NCBI GenBank assembly: GCA_019421385.1
Contig: JAHZFK010000001.1
Location: 73,435 to 137,434, forward strand
DNA from: Clostridiales bacterium
Lineage (GTDB): Bacteria; Bacillota; Clostridia; Oscillospirales; Butyricicoccaceae
Reading direction: 5' to 3'
Length of the DNA: 64,000 bases
In this document: piece by piece, positions 33,468 to 42,115 of the stretch
Position numbering within the stretch: position 1 is the first letter of the stretch
How the letters are laid out: the number at the start of each line of letters is the position of its first letter
Translations under genes and position numbers: made by a program
The notes under the pieces: model-generated
The model's input: only the letters and a program-made list of their open reading frames with translations
Database searches by the model: none
Told to the model about the DNA's origin: nothing

Positions 33468-33710
33468 ATGGTAAAGATCAGACTGCGCCGTCTGGGCGCG
33501 AAGAAGGCTCCGTTCTACCGCATCGTTGTCGCTGACTCCCGTTACCCGCGTGACGGCCGCTTCATCGAAGAGATCGGCACCTACAACCCGCTGACCGACC
33601 CGGCTACCGTCAATGTTGACGCTGACCGCGCTCAGGAGTGGATCAAGAAGGGCGCTCAGCCGACCGATACGGTCCGCGGCATCCTGAAGAAGGCCGGTGT
33701 GCTGAATTGA
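33468..33710 (+). CDS. rpsP: Ribosomal protein bS16
   Basis: The 80-residue protein is bS16 of the small subunit. MVKIRLRRLGAKKAPFYRIV, then DSRYPRDGRFIEEIGTYNP and RGILKKAGVL, are canonical from end to end. GAGGAGG precedes the ATG. Its place between ffh and the KH-domain gene is conserved in Firmicutes. Confidence 0.98.
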   Translation: MVKIRLRRLGAKKAPFYRIVVADSRYPRDGRFIEEIGTYNPLTDPATVNVDADRAQEWIKKGAQPTDTVRGILKKAGVLN

Positions 33711-33724
33711 GTGAGGCTAACGAA

Positions 33725-33955
33725 ATGAAAGAGTTATTGACCTATATTGTCAAAAATCTGGTTTCCGAGCCGGATGCGATTGCCATCACCGAGGAGATCG
33801 ACGGCGATAATGTCACCTTTTCCCTGCGCGTAGCGCCTGGGGACATGGGCCGCGTCATCGGTCGTCACGGCCGCATCGCAAAGGAAATCCGCACACTCAT
33901 GAAAGCGGCAGGCAATCGCGAAAACAAGCGTGTTACAGTCGATATCCTCGACTGA
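33725..33955 (+). CDS. khpA: KH-domain RNA-binding protein KhpA
   Basis: The 76-residue protein is a single KH domain with the RNA-binding loop GRVIGRHGRIAKEIR. KhpA (YlqC) acts with KhpB on mRNAs and affects cell elongation and division in other Firmicutes. The ATG at 33725 was chosen because GAGG precedes it and it gives the family length; a longer reading would overlap rpsP in another frame. A terminator-like hairpin follows, before rimM. Confidence 0.93.
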   Translation: MKELLTYIVKNLVSEPDAIAITEEIDGDNVTFSLRVAPGDMGRVIGRHGRIAKEIRTLMKAAGNRENKRVTVDILD

Positions 33956-33993
33956 GTCGACGGGAACCCGGTTTCCGGCGAAGAACGCCGTAT

Positions 33994-34022
33994 AAAAATC
34001 GCCGCAGCGCGGCGATTTTTTG
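33994..34022 (+). terminator. Internal terminator or attenuator between khpA and rimM
   Basis: AAAAATCGCCGC and GCGGCGATTTTTT pair around a three-base loop, with T residues after. It may lower transcription of rimM and trmD relative to ffh and rpsP. Confidence 0.85.
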
Positions 34023-34071
34023 TTATCTGCGCGCAGTTGCGCGCCATCCCCCTAGAGACGGAGGAGCCAAT

Positions 34072-34578
34072 ATGCCAAAACAATTTTTAGAGGCCGGCAA
34101 GATCGTCGGCACGCACGGCGTGCGCGGCGACCTGAAGGTGCAGAGCTGGTGCGACAGCCCCGAAGTGCTGTGCGACTTCGACACGCTGTATCTGGATGAA
34201 CAAACGCCCGTGACGGTCGAAAAGGCGCAGGTGCACAAAAACGTGGTGCTGATGCACCTGAAAGGCGTGGACACGGTCGAAGCGGCAGAAACACTGCGCG
34301 GCCGCGTGCTGCATCTTGACCGCGACGACGTAGACCTGCCCGAAGATCTGGTGTTCATTCAGGACATTCTGGGCTTTACCGTGCACGACCGCCGCACAAA
34401 CAGCGACGTCGGCAAGCTGCGCGACGTGCTGACCACCAATCCGGCGCACGATATGTATGAGATCAAGACCACAGAGGGCCGTCTGGTCTATGTACCGGCT
34501 GCCAAGCCCTTTTTGCAGGAGATCGACATGCAGGCAGGCATCATCTATATCGAAAGCATCGAGGGCTTGCTAGAATGA
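34072..34578 (+). CDS. rimM: Ribosome maturation factor RimM
   Basis: RimM assists 16S rRNA processing and 30S assembly, binding uS19. The 168-residue protein shows the N-terminal domain (GKIVGTHGVRGDLKV, SWCDSPEVL) and the PRC-barrel (DILGFTVHD, PAHDMYEIKTTEGRLVYVPA). Its stop overlaps the trmD start by four bases. An AGACGGAGG site precedes the ATG. Confidence 0.96.
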   Translation: MPKQFLEAGKIVGTHGVRGDLKVQSWCDSPEVLCDFDTLYLDEQTPVTVEKAQVHKNVVLMHLKGVDTVEAAETLRGRVLHLDRDDVDLPEDLVFIQDILGFTVHDRRTNSDVGKLRDVLTTNPAHDMYEIKTTEGRLVYVPAAKPFLQEIDMQAGIIYIESIEGLLE

Positions 34579-35309
34579 AGATCGACATTATGACGCTGTT
34601 TCCCGAGATGATCGACGCGGTCATGCGGGAAAGTATCATCGGCCGCGCACAGGAAAAGGGATTGGTCGAGGTCCGCGCGGCCAACATCCGCGACTATGCG
34701 CTCGACAAGCACCACAAGGCGGATGACGCGCCCTACGGCGGCGGACGCGGACAGGTGATGCTGGCCGAGCCGCTCTATCTGTGCCACGAAGCGCTGTGCG
34801 CGGGCGAGCATGTGCACACGGTGTTCCTTTCCGCGCAGGGACGGCCGTTTGACCAAGCCAAAGCGCGCGAACTGCTTGCACGGGAGCACATCATTCTGGT
34901 TTGCGGGCATTACGAGGGCATCGACCAGCGGTTCATCGACGCTTGTGTCGATGAGGAAATCTCGATCGGTGACTTTGTGCTGACCGGCGGCGAAATCCCC
35001 GCTATGGCGGTTGCCGATGCCGTATGCCGCATGGTGCCGGGCGTGCTGCCCGACGAAGAAGCGTTCACCGCCGAAAGCCACTGGGACGGACTGCTCGAGC
35101 ACCCACAGTACACCCGTCCGGAGAACTGGCGCGGCCGCGCGGTGCCTGAGGTGCTGCTCTCCGGCCATCATGCCAACATCGAAGCGTGGCGGCGGGAAAT
35201 GAGCCTGCGCCGCACCAAAGCGGATCGTCCCGACCTATATGCGCAGTTCACCCCGCGCGACAAACAGGACAAGAAAATCCTCGACAAAATTGAAAAGCCG
35301 GACGGCTGA
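34575..35309 (+). CDS. trmD: tRNA (guanine-37-N1)-methyltransferase
   Basis: TrmD methylates G37 next to the anticodon and prevents frameshifting. The 244-residue enzyme shows the trefoil-knot motifs: YGGGRGQVML, LVCGHYEGIDQRF, EISIGDFVLTGGE and the C-terminal WRREMSLRRTKADRPDL. It overlaps rimM by four bases. The stop codon lies in the loop of the terminator hairpin. In many Firmicutes rplS follows trmD; here a terminator and a convergent kinase gene follow, so rplS lies elsewhere. Confidence 0.97.
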   Translation: MKIDIMTLFPEMIDAVMRESIIGRAQEKGLVEVRAANIRDYALDKHHKADDAPYGGGRGQVMLAEPLYLCHEALCAGEHVHTVFLSAQGRPFDQAKARELLAREHIILVCGHYEGIDQRFIDACVDEEISIGDFVLTGGEIPAMAVADAVCRMVPGVLPDEEAFTAESHWDGLLEHPQYTRPENWRGRAVPEVLLSGHHANIEAWRREMSLRRTKADRPDLYAQFTPRDKQDKKILDKIEKPDG

Positions 35310-35325
35310 ACCGTCCGGCTTTTTA
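35293..35325. terminator. Bidirectional terminator overlapping the trmD stop codon
   Basis: AAAAGCCGGACGG and CCGTCCGGCTTTTT pair around a five-base loop that contains the TGA of trmD. It also ends the convergent kinase gene. Confidence 0.93.
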
Positions 35326-35329
35326 CTTT

Positions 35330-36271
35330 TTACAGTATGTAGACCTGCGTGGTTTCGTACACCTCGTAGACCTTTTTGAGGGTCGCCATCTCGGTACCTG
35401 CCAGACGACAGCTTGCGCGCGCGGTCGAAACCGCCAGACGCGCCATTTCGTCAAACTTGAGCTTGTTGTGCATCGCGTTGGCAATCGCACCGACCATCGC
35501 ATCGCCCGTGCCGACCGAGCCTTCGTCGTAAATCTTGGGGTTGGTGTTAACGTACAGCGCTTCGCGCTCGTCCTTGGATACCAGCACCGCGCCCTCCTGA
35601 CTCATCGAAACGCAAACGGCGCGCGCGCCCATGTCCAGCATCTTGCGCGCGGACACCACAACCACCTCAGGATCAGCGGAGGGCTTGTCGCCCACGGCCT
35701 CCGCCAATTCAAAAATGTTGGGCTTGACGAAATCCGGCTCGCATTGCAACGCCTCCAGCAGCAGCTCGCCCTGCGCATCGATAATCAACTTGCAGCCGCG
35801 CTTTTTGATCAGCTTGCACAGCTTGCGGTAGTTCTTGAGCGGAAATTCCGGCGGGGTCGAGCCTGCAAGAACGAAAATATTGCCCTCATGCAGGTACATT
35901 TCCATGCGGTCGAGCAGACGCAGGAAGTCTGCGTCCTCGATTTTGCTGCCCGGTTCGTTGACCTCAGTGTGCCCGCCCTGCGCATCGATGATCTGCGTAT
36001 TGACGCGCATCTGGCCCGAAATATCGACAAAATCATGGTGAATATCCGCGGAAGTTAACATATCCTTGAGGATACGGCCGTTCGTACCGCCGCAAAAGCC
36101 CAGCGCAACACTGTTGCCGCCGAGAGCCTTGATCGCACGGGATACATTGATGCCCTTGCCGCCGGGTTCCAGATGGCTGGATACTGCACGATTGAGCTTG
36201 CCGACCACCAGCGGATGCTCGATGCGCTGGGTACGGTCGAGCGCAGCGTTGAGCGTTATCGTGATAATCAT
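35330..36271 (-). CDS. PfkB-type 1-phosphofructokinase / hexose-phosphate kinase
   Basis: The 313-residue ribokinase-family enzyme resembles 1-phosphofructokinase (FruK) and tagatose-6-phosphate kinase (LacC). It starts MIITITLNAALDRT and has PGGKGINVSRAI for substrate binding and SVGTGDAMVGAI with the catalytic Asp. A FruK role would convert fructose 1-phosphate to the bisphosphate, but no fructose PTS gene is next to it, so the substrate is open. Its own upstream gap of 112 bases separates it from the lipase gene. Confidence 0.87.
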   Translation of the reverse strand: MIITITLNAALDRTQRIEHPLVVGKLNRAVSSHLEPGGKGINVSRAIKALGGNSVALGFCGGTNGRILKDMLTSADIHHDFVDISGQMRVNTQIIDAQGGHTEVNEPGSKIEDADFLRLLDRMEMYLHEGNIFVLAGSTPPEFPLKNYRKLCKLIKKRGCKLIIDAQGELLLEALQCEPDFVKPNIFELAEAVGDKPSADPEVVVVSARKMLDMGARAVCVSMSQEGAVLVSKDEREALYVNTNPKIYDEGSVGTGDAMVGAIANAMHNKLKFDEMARLAVSTARASCRLAGTEMATLKKVYEVYETTQVYIL

Positions 36272-36383
36272 GGGGCGCCCCTCCTGTTGTGTATTTTTCT
36301 CTTGCTTTTTATTTTACCGAATCGCGCGCGTAATGTAAATGCTTTTTGTAAAGATTCATGCAAAAGGTCTTGTATGCACCGTC

Positions 36384-37175
36384 TTAAAATCCCATCAAAA
36401 CCAATTCCTGTACCAGCTGTATATAGAACTGCCGCACATCAAAGCCATCGTCATCCTTGCCCTGTGCATCGACCATCTGCTGATGGCTCACGCCCTCAAG
36501 CGTGCCGCGGTAGCGGCCCCAACGCGCCGACTGCGGCGTAACCAATCCATCACTGTCACCATGCGCGGGGTAAAACAGGCCATGCGTCATCCGCATTGCG
36601 GCATCCGTGTTGTTTTTGCCCAGCCGCGCACCCCAGCTTTGATAATAAACGCAGTTCGCGTCCGGATGGGTGCGGTTAAATTCCTCCAAGTAAGCGGGCG
36701 TAAGCTGCTCGCCTGCGCGCAGCGCATCGGGATTTCGGTCTCCGCCACGCCGCCACCATGCATCGTTGCCGCGCGCCCAGACCGCGACGCCCGGCCGCGC
36801 ATACAGCAGCAGTTCAGCCACACGCGAGCCACGGTTGGGAGTAGAGAGCATCGTCAGCGACGCGACATATTTGCCGTAGCCCATCGCGGAAATCAGATGG
36901 CGCGCCTCCAATCCACCCTTAGAGTGCGCAATGATGTTAACACGTCCGCACCCGTACAGCCGCAACATTTTGCGCACCGCTTCGGCAAGCTGTCCCGCAC
37001 CGGTTTCGATGCTGCCCCATGCGTCCTGACCGCCGAAGCAGACCTCCGCGCCCCGTGCGCGCAGCGCCTCCGGCACACGACCCCACGGCACATACAGCCC
37101 GCCGTGCTCGGTGACACCCAAGCCATGTGCCAACAGGATGGGATAGCGGTTTTTGCAATCCTGTTTCCGAATCAT
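36384..37175 (-). CDS. Alpha/beta-hydrolase lipase/esterase
   Basis: The 263-residue protein is a serine hydrolase of the triacylglycerol-lipase or PGAP1-like type. YPILLAHGLGV gives the oxyanion segment, IIAHSKGGLEARHL the nucleophile serine, and HGDSDGLV a likely acid. A late His in VSHQQMVD could complete the triad. The ATG at 37175 overlaps the rlmH stop (ATGA); a longer frame exists upstream but lies in rlmH. No signal peptide is visible, so it is probably cytoplasmic. The substrate is unknown. Confidence 0.85.
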   Translation of the reverse strand: MIRKQDCKNRYPILLAHGLGVTEHGGLYVPWGRVPEALRARGAEVCFGGQDAWGSIETGAGQLAEAVRKMLRLYGCGRVNIIAHSKGGLEARHLISAMGYGKYVASLTMLSTPNRGSRVAELLLYARPGVAVWARGNDAWWRRGGDRNPDALRAGEQLTPAYLEEFNRTHPDANCVYYQSWGARLGKNNTDAAMRMTHGLFYPAHGDSDGLVTPQSARWGRYRGTLEGVSHQQMVDAQGKDDDGFDVRQFYIQLVQELVLMGF

Positions 37176-37654
37176 TTGTGGTATTTCCCGCCCGCGGCAA
37201 TATTCAGCGCACGGTACAACTGCTCGAGCACCATCACGCGCGCCAGATGATGCGGAAACGTCATCGGCGACATCGACAAGCGCAGCGCAGCCCGCGCCTT
37301 GATCCGGTCGGACAGGCCGCACGATCCGCCGATCACCAGACACAGCCGGCTTGTACCGCCCACCGTCAGGCGGCCGAGATAGTCCGCCAGCTGCTCAGAG
37401 GACATGGGCTTGCCCTCCACACACAGCGCGATCACCGCCGCGCCCTGCGGAATTTTGCCCTCGATGAGCGCCGCTTCCTTGTCCAGCGCCTGCGTGATCT
37501 CCCCCGCCGAGGGCGTCTGCGGCAAGCGCTGCTCGGGCAGTTCCACGATCTCTAATTTACAATATGCGCCAAGGCGCTTCTCATATTCGCGCACGGCATC
37601 CGCCCAGAACTTTTCTCCGAGCTTGCCGACGCAGATCAGCCGGACAGCGAGCAT
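37172..37654 (-). CDS. rlmH: 23S rRNA (pseudouridine-1915-N3)-methyltransferase RlmH
   Basis: RlmH methylates pseudouridine 1915 in helix 69 of 23S rRNA. The 160-residue SPOUT enzyme shows LAVRLICVGKLGEKFW, EYEKRLGAYCKLEIVELPE, LCLVIGGSCGLSDRIK (SAM pocket) and the C-terminal MTFPHHLARVMVLEQLYRA. The ATG at 37654 gives the family length. The order walJ-rlmH is shared with other Firmicutes such as staphylococci. It overlaps the walJ end by 19 bases and the lipase start by four. Confidence 0.97.
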   Translation of the reverse strand: MLAVRLICVGKLGEKFWADAVREYEKRLGAYCKLEIVELPEQRLPQTPSAGEITQALDKEAALIEGKIPQGAAVIALCVEGKPMSSEQLADYLGRLTVGGTSRLCLVIGGSCGLSDRIKARAALRLSMSPMTFPHHLARVMVLEQLYRALNIAAGGKYHK

Positions 37655-38445
37655 AGCGCTTCCTCCCCAAACAGCACCGGTGCGTCCATGCCCTCGCGCG
37701 GCGCAACCTGTACCGCGCAATCCGGCAAGCCGTGCAGCGCGCTGACCGTCTGCTGCAAAGCAAGCTCCGGCATGTTGTTCTTTTCGCTCAGATGCGCCAA
37801 TACCAGATTGCGCGTGCCGTGGCGCACCAGATCGGCCGCAAACACCGCGCAGTCCGGGTTTGACAGATGCCCCGCCGGGCCTGCCACGCGCATTTTGAGC
37901 GGATACGGATACGGCCCTGCCTGTAACATGTGCGGGTCGTGATTGCTCTCCAGCACGACCGTCTCGCAGCCGCGCAGCAGATCGGCCGCCTCGCGCGGCA
38001 CAAAGCCCAGATCGGTGGCAAAGCCAAACCGGTGGCTGCCGTGTTCCAGTATGTAACCGACGCTTTCCGCCGCGTCGTGCGGTGTGGCAAAGGTCGTGAT
38101 ATCCACGTTTCGCACCCAGAAGGCTTCTCCGCTGTCAAACTCATTCAGTCGGTCGGCACAGGACGGCTCCTTTGCCGCGAGTGCTTCCGCTGTGCCGCGC
38201 GAAGCGAACACAGGCGCTTTCGCCTTTTTCAGAAACATCGGCAGACCCTTAACATGGTCGGTGTGCTCATGCGTGAGCAGTACGGCGGAAATATCCGCAA
38301 GCCCAAGGCCCAGCCCGGCCAGCGCTGTTGTGATCTTGCGCAGGGAGACGCCCAGATCAATCAGGATCGCCGTCCCATCCGCCATATACAGGCCGCAGTT
38401 GCCCGTCGACCCGCTCGCAATGCTGTAATAATACCGCTCTGCCAA
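37636..38445 (-). CDS. walJ: MBL-fold hydrolase of the WalJ/YycJ family
   Basis: WalJ (YycJ) is a metallo-beta-lactamase-fold exonuclease-like protein encoded with WalRK and linked to mismatch repair and wall control. The 269-residue protein starts near RYYYSIASGSTGNCGLYM and has the metal motif LTHEHTDHVKG, plus GFATDLGFV and ESNHDPHML. The start is a TTG at 38445, eight bases after AAAGGAG; no ATG is available, and a longer frame would cross the murA terminator. In the classical operon it directly follows yycI; here murA stands between them. Confidence 0.88.
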   Translation of the reverse strand: MAERYYYSIASGSTGNCGLYMADGTAILIDLGVSLRKITTALAGLGLGLADISAVLLTHEHTDHVKGLPMFLKKAKAPVFASRGTAEALAAKEPSCADRLNEFDSGEAFWVRNVDITTFATPHDAAESVGYILEHGSHRFGFATDLGFVPREAADLLRGCETVVLESNHDPHMLQAGPYPYPLKMRVAGPAGHLSNPDCAVFAADLVRHGTRNLVLAHLSEKNNMPELALQQTVSALHGLPDCAVQVAPREGMDAPVLFGEEALCSLSG

Positions 38446-38465
38446 TGCTGAAACTCCTTTGCTTT

Positions 38466-38498
38466 TCAAAACAGCGGAGAGGTTGCCCCCTCCGCTGT
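38466..38498 (-). terminator. Terminator of murA
   Basis: On the minus strand ACAGCGGAG and CTCCGCTGT form a hairpin with a ten-base loop, followed by TTTTG. It lies 15 bases after the murA stop and just upstream of the walJ start. Confidence 0.72.
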
Positions 38499-38512
38499 AT
38501 CTGTTCCTTTGT

Positions 38513-39808
38513 TTACGCGCGCTCCGCTGCGCCCATGGAATCCGGAATCTCGGAACGGTACATATCCGCCCCCAGCGCCACGAACTTCTCCACCAGCGTC
38601 TCATAGCCGCGCTCGATATTCTGCACCTGCTCGACCTCGGTCACGCCCTTGGCCGCAAGACCTGCAATGACCATCGCCGCGCCTGCACGCAGGTCGTGTG
38701 CGCGCACCGGCGCACCCTTGAATTCCTCTACGCCCTCGATGACCGCGATCTTGCCGTCAACATGGATGTTGGCGCCCATGCGCGTCAGTTCTTCGGTGTA
38801 GCGGTAACGGCTGTCCCACACGCCCTCGGTGACGATACTCGTGCCTTCGGCAAGGCAAAGCGCAGTCGTCATCTGCGGCTGCATGTCGGTCGGGAAGCCC
38901 GGATAGGGCATGGTCTTGATGTTGGTCTTGGTCAGACGGCCTTCGCGGCGCACCAGCACCGCATCGTCAAACTCAGTGACCTCGACGCTCATCTCCTTGA
39001 GCTTTGCCGTGATGCACTCCAGATGCTTCGGAATGACGTTCTTGACCAACACCGAGCCGCCGCAGGCTGCAACGGCTGCCATGAATGTACCCGCCTCGAT
39101 CTGGTCGGGGATGATGGAATAGGTGCCGCCGTGCAGACGCTCGACACCGCGGATCTTGATGACATCCGTTCCCGCGCCCTTGACGTTTGCGCCCATCGCG
39201 TTGAGGAAGTTCGCCAGATCGACGATATGCGGCTCCTTGGCGCAGTTTTCCATGATGGTCTGTCCCTTGGCGAGTACCGCCGCGAGCATGATGTTCATGG
39301 TCGCACCAACCGAAACCACGTCGAAATAGATATGTGCGCCGTGCAGACCCTCTTCGGGTGCTTCGGCGCGGATGTATCCGCCCTTGGGCAGCGTCACTCT
39401 TGCACCCAGCGCTTCAAAGCCCTTGATGTGCTGGTCGATCGGACGCACGCCGCCGAAGTTGCAGCCGCCCGGCATAGCGACTTCGGCATAGCCGTATTTG
39501 CCCAGCAGCACGCCGAGCAGATAATAGGAGGCGCGCAGCTTGCGCTCCAGCTCATGCGGCTTCAGGCTGGGGTTCTGGGTGTTCTGGATTTCCACTGTCG
39601 TTGCGTTGAGCAGCCGGATCTGCGCACCCAATTCGCGCATGATCTCGAGCTGCAGCGTCACATCAATAATCTTGGGCACATTCTCAATGCGAACCGGGCC
39701 GTCCGCCAGCAGCGCTGCCGGGACGATCGCAACCGCCGCGTTCTTTGCGCCGGAGATTGTGACCTCTCCATTGAGCGTTTTACCGCCGTTGATTACATAT
39801 TTGGTCAA
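38513..39808 (-). CDS. murA: UDP-N-acetylglucosamine 1-carboxyvinyltransferase
   Basis: MurA transfers enolpyruvate from PEP to UDP-GlcNAc, the first committed step of peptidoglycan synthesis. The 431-residue enzyme shows GGKTLNGEVTISGAKNAAV and the catalytic loop MPGGCNFGGVRPIDQH, which carries the cysteine targeted by fosfomycin. Later segments include AGTFMAAVAACGG and PGFPTDMQPQMTTAL. Its position between yycI and walJ places a cell-wall enzyme inside the WalRK neighbourhood. A 149-base gap before it may hold its own promoter, although none was recognised with confidence. Confidence 0.97.
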   Translation of the reverse strand: MTKYVINGGKTLNGEVTISGAKNAAVAIVPAALLADGPVRIENVPKIIDVTLQLEIMRELGAQIRLLNATTVEIQNTQNPSLKPHELERKLRASYYLLGVLLGKYGYAEVAMPGGCNFGGVRPIDQHIKGFEALGARVTLPKGGYIRAEAPEEGLHGAHIYFDVVSVGATMNIMLAAVLAKGQTIMENCAKEPHIVDLANFLNAMGANVKGAGTDVIKIRGVERLHGGTYSIIPDQIEAGTFMAAVAACGGSVLVKNVIPKHLECITAKLKEMSVEVTEFDDAVLVRREGRLTKTNIKTMPYPGFPTDMQPQMTTALCLAEGTSIVTEGVWDSRYRYTEELTRMGANIHVDGKIAVIEGVEEFKGAPVRAHDLRAGAAMVIAGLAAKGVTEVEQVQNIERGYETLVEKFVALGADMYRSEIPDSMGAAERA

Positions 39809-39957
39809 ACCTACCTACTCCTCACTGTTGCAATACGCGTTCCGTCGCGTAAACTATCTTGCTACTGTATTCTATGACCGGACGCGCGCATCCGTGCGCC
39901 CGCAAATTTTCTCACCAATCTATTTTACCACAATTTTTGATAAAGGAAAGATTTTTT

Positions 39958-40782
39958 TCAATTTTCCTGGTCTACAATCGTTTTTTTGGCACAATCCACC
40001 AAATATTCACCCGAATCCGTCGCGATCTTCCAAGTAGGTGTAAGCTGCAAGCGACGGTTGCTATCCACCTCCATGCGGTAACCGACTGTCATGGAGTCGA
40101 TGCGCTTCACATCCTGCGCCCGCGCAGCAAATTCGAGCAGCGCATCCGCCGCATTACAGGATACGCCGCTGCCCCGCACAGTGGTATACGGTGTGCCAAA
40201 GCTCCACAGGCCGCTCAACGTCGCGCCGCCGTTTTCCTCAAATCGCAGCGTCAGCACACGGTTGTGTACGGGCTGCCCTGCGACCGTCCCGGTCATGGTA
40301 ACGGTCAAGCCGTCCGCCTGCGTCTCTCCATGCTCCACCTGTAACCCCCAGCCGGACAACAGCTGCCGCGCCAGCCGCAGCGCTGAGGAAGCATCGTCGG
40401 GCGTTTCCCGCCCGACCCCGCATTCCGCCTGCACCGTGCCGTCCGCGTGCCACGCCATCTTGCCGACATCACTCTGGAACAGCACTGTGCCGTCCTCCTG
40501 CTCGGTGCGCTCGACTGTCTCGCCCAGCATGGCCTGCGCGACCGCCTCTTCATCCGCGCGGCTGCGGTCGATCGACAGTATCGGCAGCACCTTATCCTTG
40601 GGCAGCTGGAACGCATTGTCCAGCTGCATACCATATTCCTGCGTCAGCGCGCGCAGATCCGCCAGCAATTCTTCACCGCGCCGGTAATCCTGCCACAGCT
40701 TCACGCCGAAATTTCCAATCAAAAACAGGTTGACCGCCAGCAGAATGACGATCAGCACATTTTTTACTTTATCCCACTGCAA
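39958..40782 (-). CDS. yycI: YycI-type regulator of WalK
   Basis: The 274-residue bitopic membrane protein has a short cytoplasmic start (MQWDKVKNVLIV), one membrane segment (about 8-28) and an extracytoplasmic region of the YycI type, ending in a segment resembling PTWKIATDSGEYLVDC. With YycH it contacts WalK in the membrane and modulates its activity; the sign differs between species. It follows yycH by 16 bases. Sequence similarity is modest, so the call rests partly on gene order. Confidence 0.82.
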   Translation of the reverse strand: MQWDKVKNVLIVILLAVNLFLIGNFGVKLWQDYRRGEELLADLRALTQEYGMQLDNAFQLPKDKVLPILSIDRSRADEEAVAQAMLGETVERTEQEDGTVLFQSDVGKMAWHADGTVQAECGVGRETPDDASSALRLARQLLSGWGLQVEHGETQADGLTVTMTGTVAGQPVHNRVLTLRFEENGGATLSGLWSFGTPYTTVRGSGVSCNAADALLEFAARAQDVKRIDSMTVGYRMEVDSNRRLQLTPTWKIATDSGEYLVDCAKKTIVDQEN

Positions 40783-40798
40783 GCGGTCTCACCTCCTG

Positions 40799-42115
40799 TC
40801 AAGCTGCGTTTTTCAGATAAAAGCGCGCAGGGACGTAGCTTTCGCCCTCTCTTTCGCGATAGGCGACCATTAAACCGCATGGCTCTCCCATCGCGCCCGC
40901 CGCCGCCTGCTTGGCCGGCAGGACAATACGTCCGGTATCCTGCGCCGAAAAGCGCTGCAACCGGACAGTTGCGGAGACCAGCGCGCCATCCTCAAATGCA
41001 AAAGTAGCAAAATCGCTTTCTCCCAACACCGGCACGCCGCCGTACATCTGCAAAAAGACCAGCGTTGTCTGCCTGTCCTCCTGCCCGACCGCGTACAGGG
41101 ACGCATGTGTGTTGGTTTCGCCCACCCGCAGCGCCGCGTCCAGGATCAGGCGGGCGCAGTCCATCTGCGCATCTAGCGCAGACTGTCCGCTGACCTCGCC
41201 CTCTTCATAGGCGCGCACTGTGGTATTTTCCGCCGAGGACGCATATTGCAGCAGGCCCGTGGCGCTCACGCGCAGCGTGCTCACATTATCAATGAACACA
41301 CGCACCTGATCGTTTTGCTCGGCATAAAAATCCGCGTAAGCCGTAAACCCGAACACTTGCAGCAGTTCTTCCAGTCCAGTGCCACTGCGTGTGGAAAACA
41401 GGTCGATCGGCTCATTGCGCAGCAGCGGAAGGGACAGGGTTTCGCTGTCAAACAGCAGCGTTTCCGGATACACCGCATATGACTCACCCGAAAACTTACA
41501 GGGCAAACCGCGAAATGCCTTTTGCGCGCTTTCCAGCACGCTTTTATCCGCCTTTGCCGCAGCCGCATACAGCGCGCCATCCGAGGTGCGTACAAACAGC
41601 TGCTCGGAGCCTGCCGCATAGACCAGCGTTTCGACATAGATCTCGCTGCCGTCTTTCCATGCGCCGCCCATCCAGCCTGCAACCGCGCCCAGCGGGATGG
41701 CGCCATGATAGCGCAATTCCGCGCAGTCCCCTGCGCGCAGCGCCGCGTTCAGCTCGTCTTCGCTGGCGGGCGCCAACTCTTCGCCCGTCAACACCTGCGC
41801 CCACAGGTCGCGCACCGCGGCAACCGCCGCGTCCATATCGGTCACATTGTACTGCACACCGTACAGCTGTCCGTCCACAGTCAGCGCCAGCTGCACCGGT
41901 TCGGCGGCGGCTACACCGGATGAGCGCAGCTCATAGCCCACCGCGCCGCCAAACAACTGGTCGTGTGCGCGCCGAAGCAGACTGTCCGCCGGCATCTGAG
42001 CCACATTCAGCCCGGTCAGCCAATTGGCAGCGCACAGCGTCAGAAGCAGCAGTACCAGCACGATCAGCGACACATTTTTCGCCGTATTTTTGACCGACCG
42101 CTCTGCGCCTCTCAT
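40799..42115 (-). CDS. yycH: YycH-type regulator of WalK
   Basis: The 438-residue protein has a basic cytoplasmic start, one membrane segment (about 12-34, VSLIVLVLLLLTLCAANWL) and a large extracytoplasmic domain as in YycH. It overlaps walK by four bases and is followed by yycI, the conserved order walR-walK-yycH-yycI. YycH and YycI form a membrane complex with WalK. Primary sequence is divergent and Ala-rich; the assignment relies on topology and operon position. Confidence 0.82.
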   Translation of the reverse strand: MRGAERSVKNTAKNVSLIVLVLLLLTLCAANWLTGLNVAQMPADSLLRRAHDQLFGGAVGYELRSSGVAAAEPVQLALTVDGQLYGVQYNVTDMDAAVAAVRDLWAQVLTGEELAPASEDELNAALRAGDCAELRYHGAIPLGAVAGWMGGAWKDGSEIYVETLVYAAGSEQLFVRTSDGALYAAAAKADKSVLESAQKAFRGLPCKFSGESYAVYPETLLFDSETLSLPLLRNEPIDLFSTRSGTGLEELLQVFGFTAYADFYAEQNDQVRVFIDNVSTLRVSATGLLQYASSAENTTVRAYEEGEVSGQSALDAQMDCARLILDAALRVGETNTHASLYAVGQEDRQTTLVFLQMYGGVPVLGESDFATFAFEDGALVSATVRLQRFSAQDTGRIVLPAKQAAAGAMGEPCGLMVAYREREGESYVPARFYLKNAA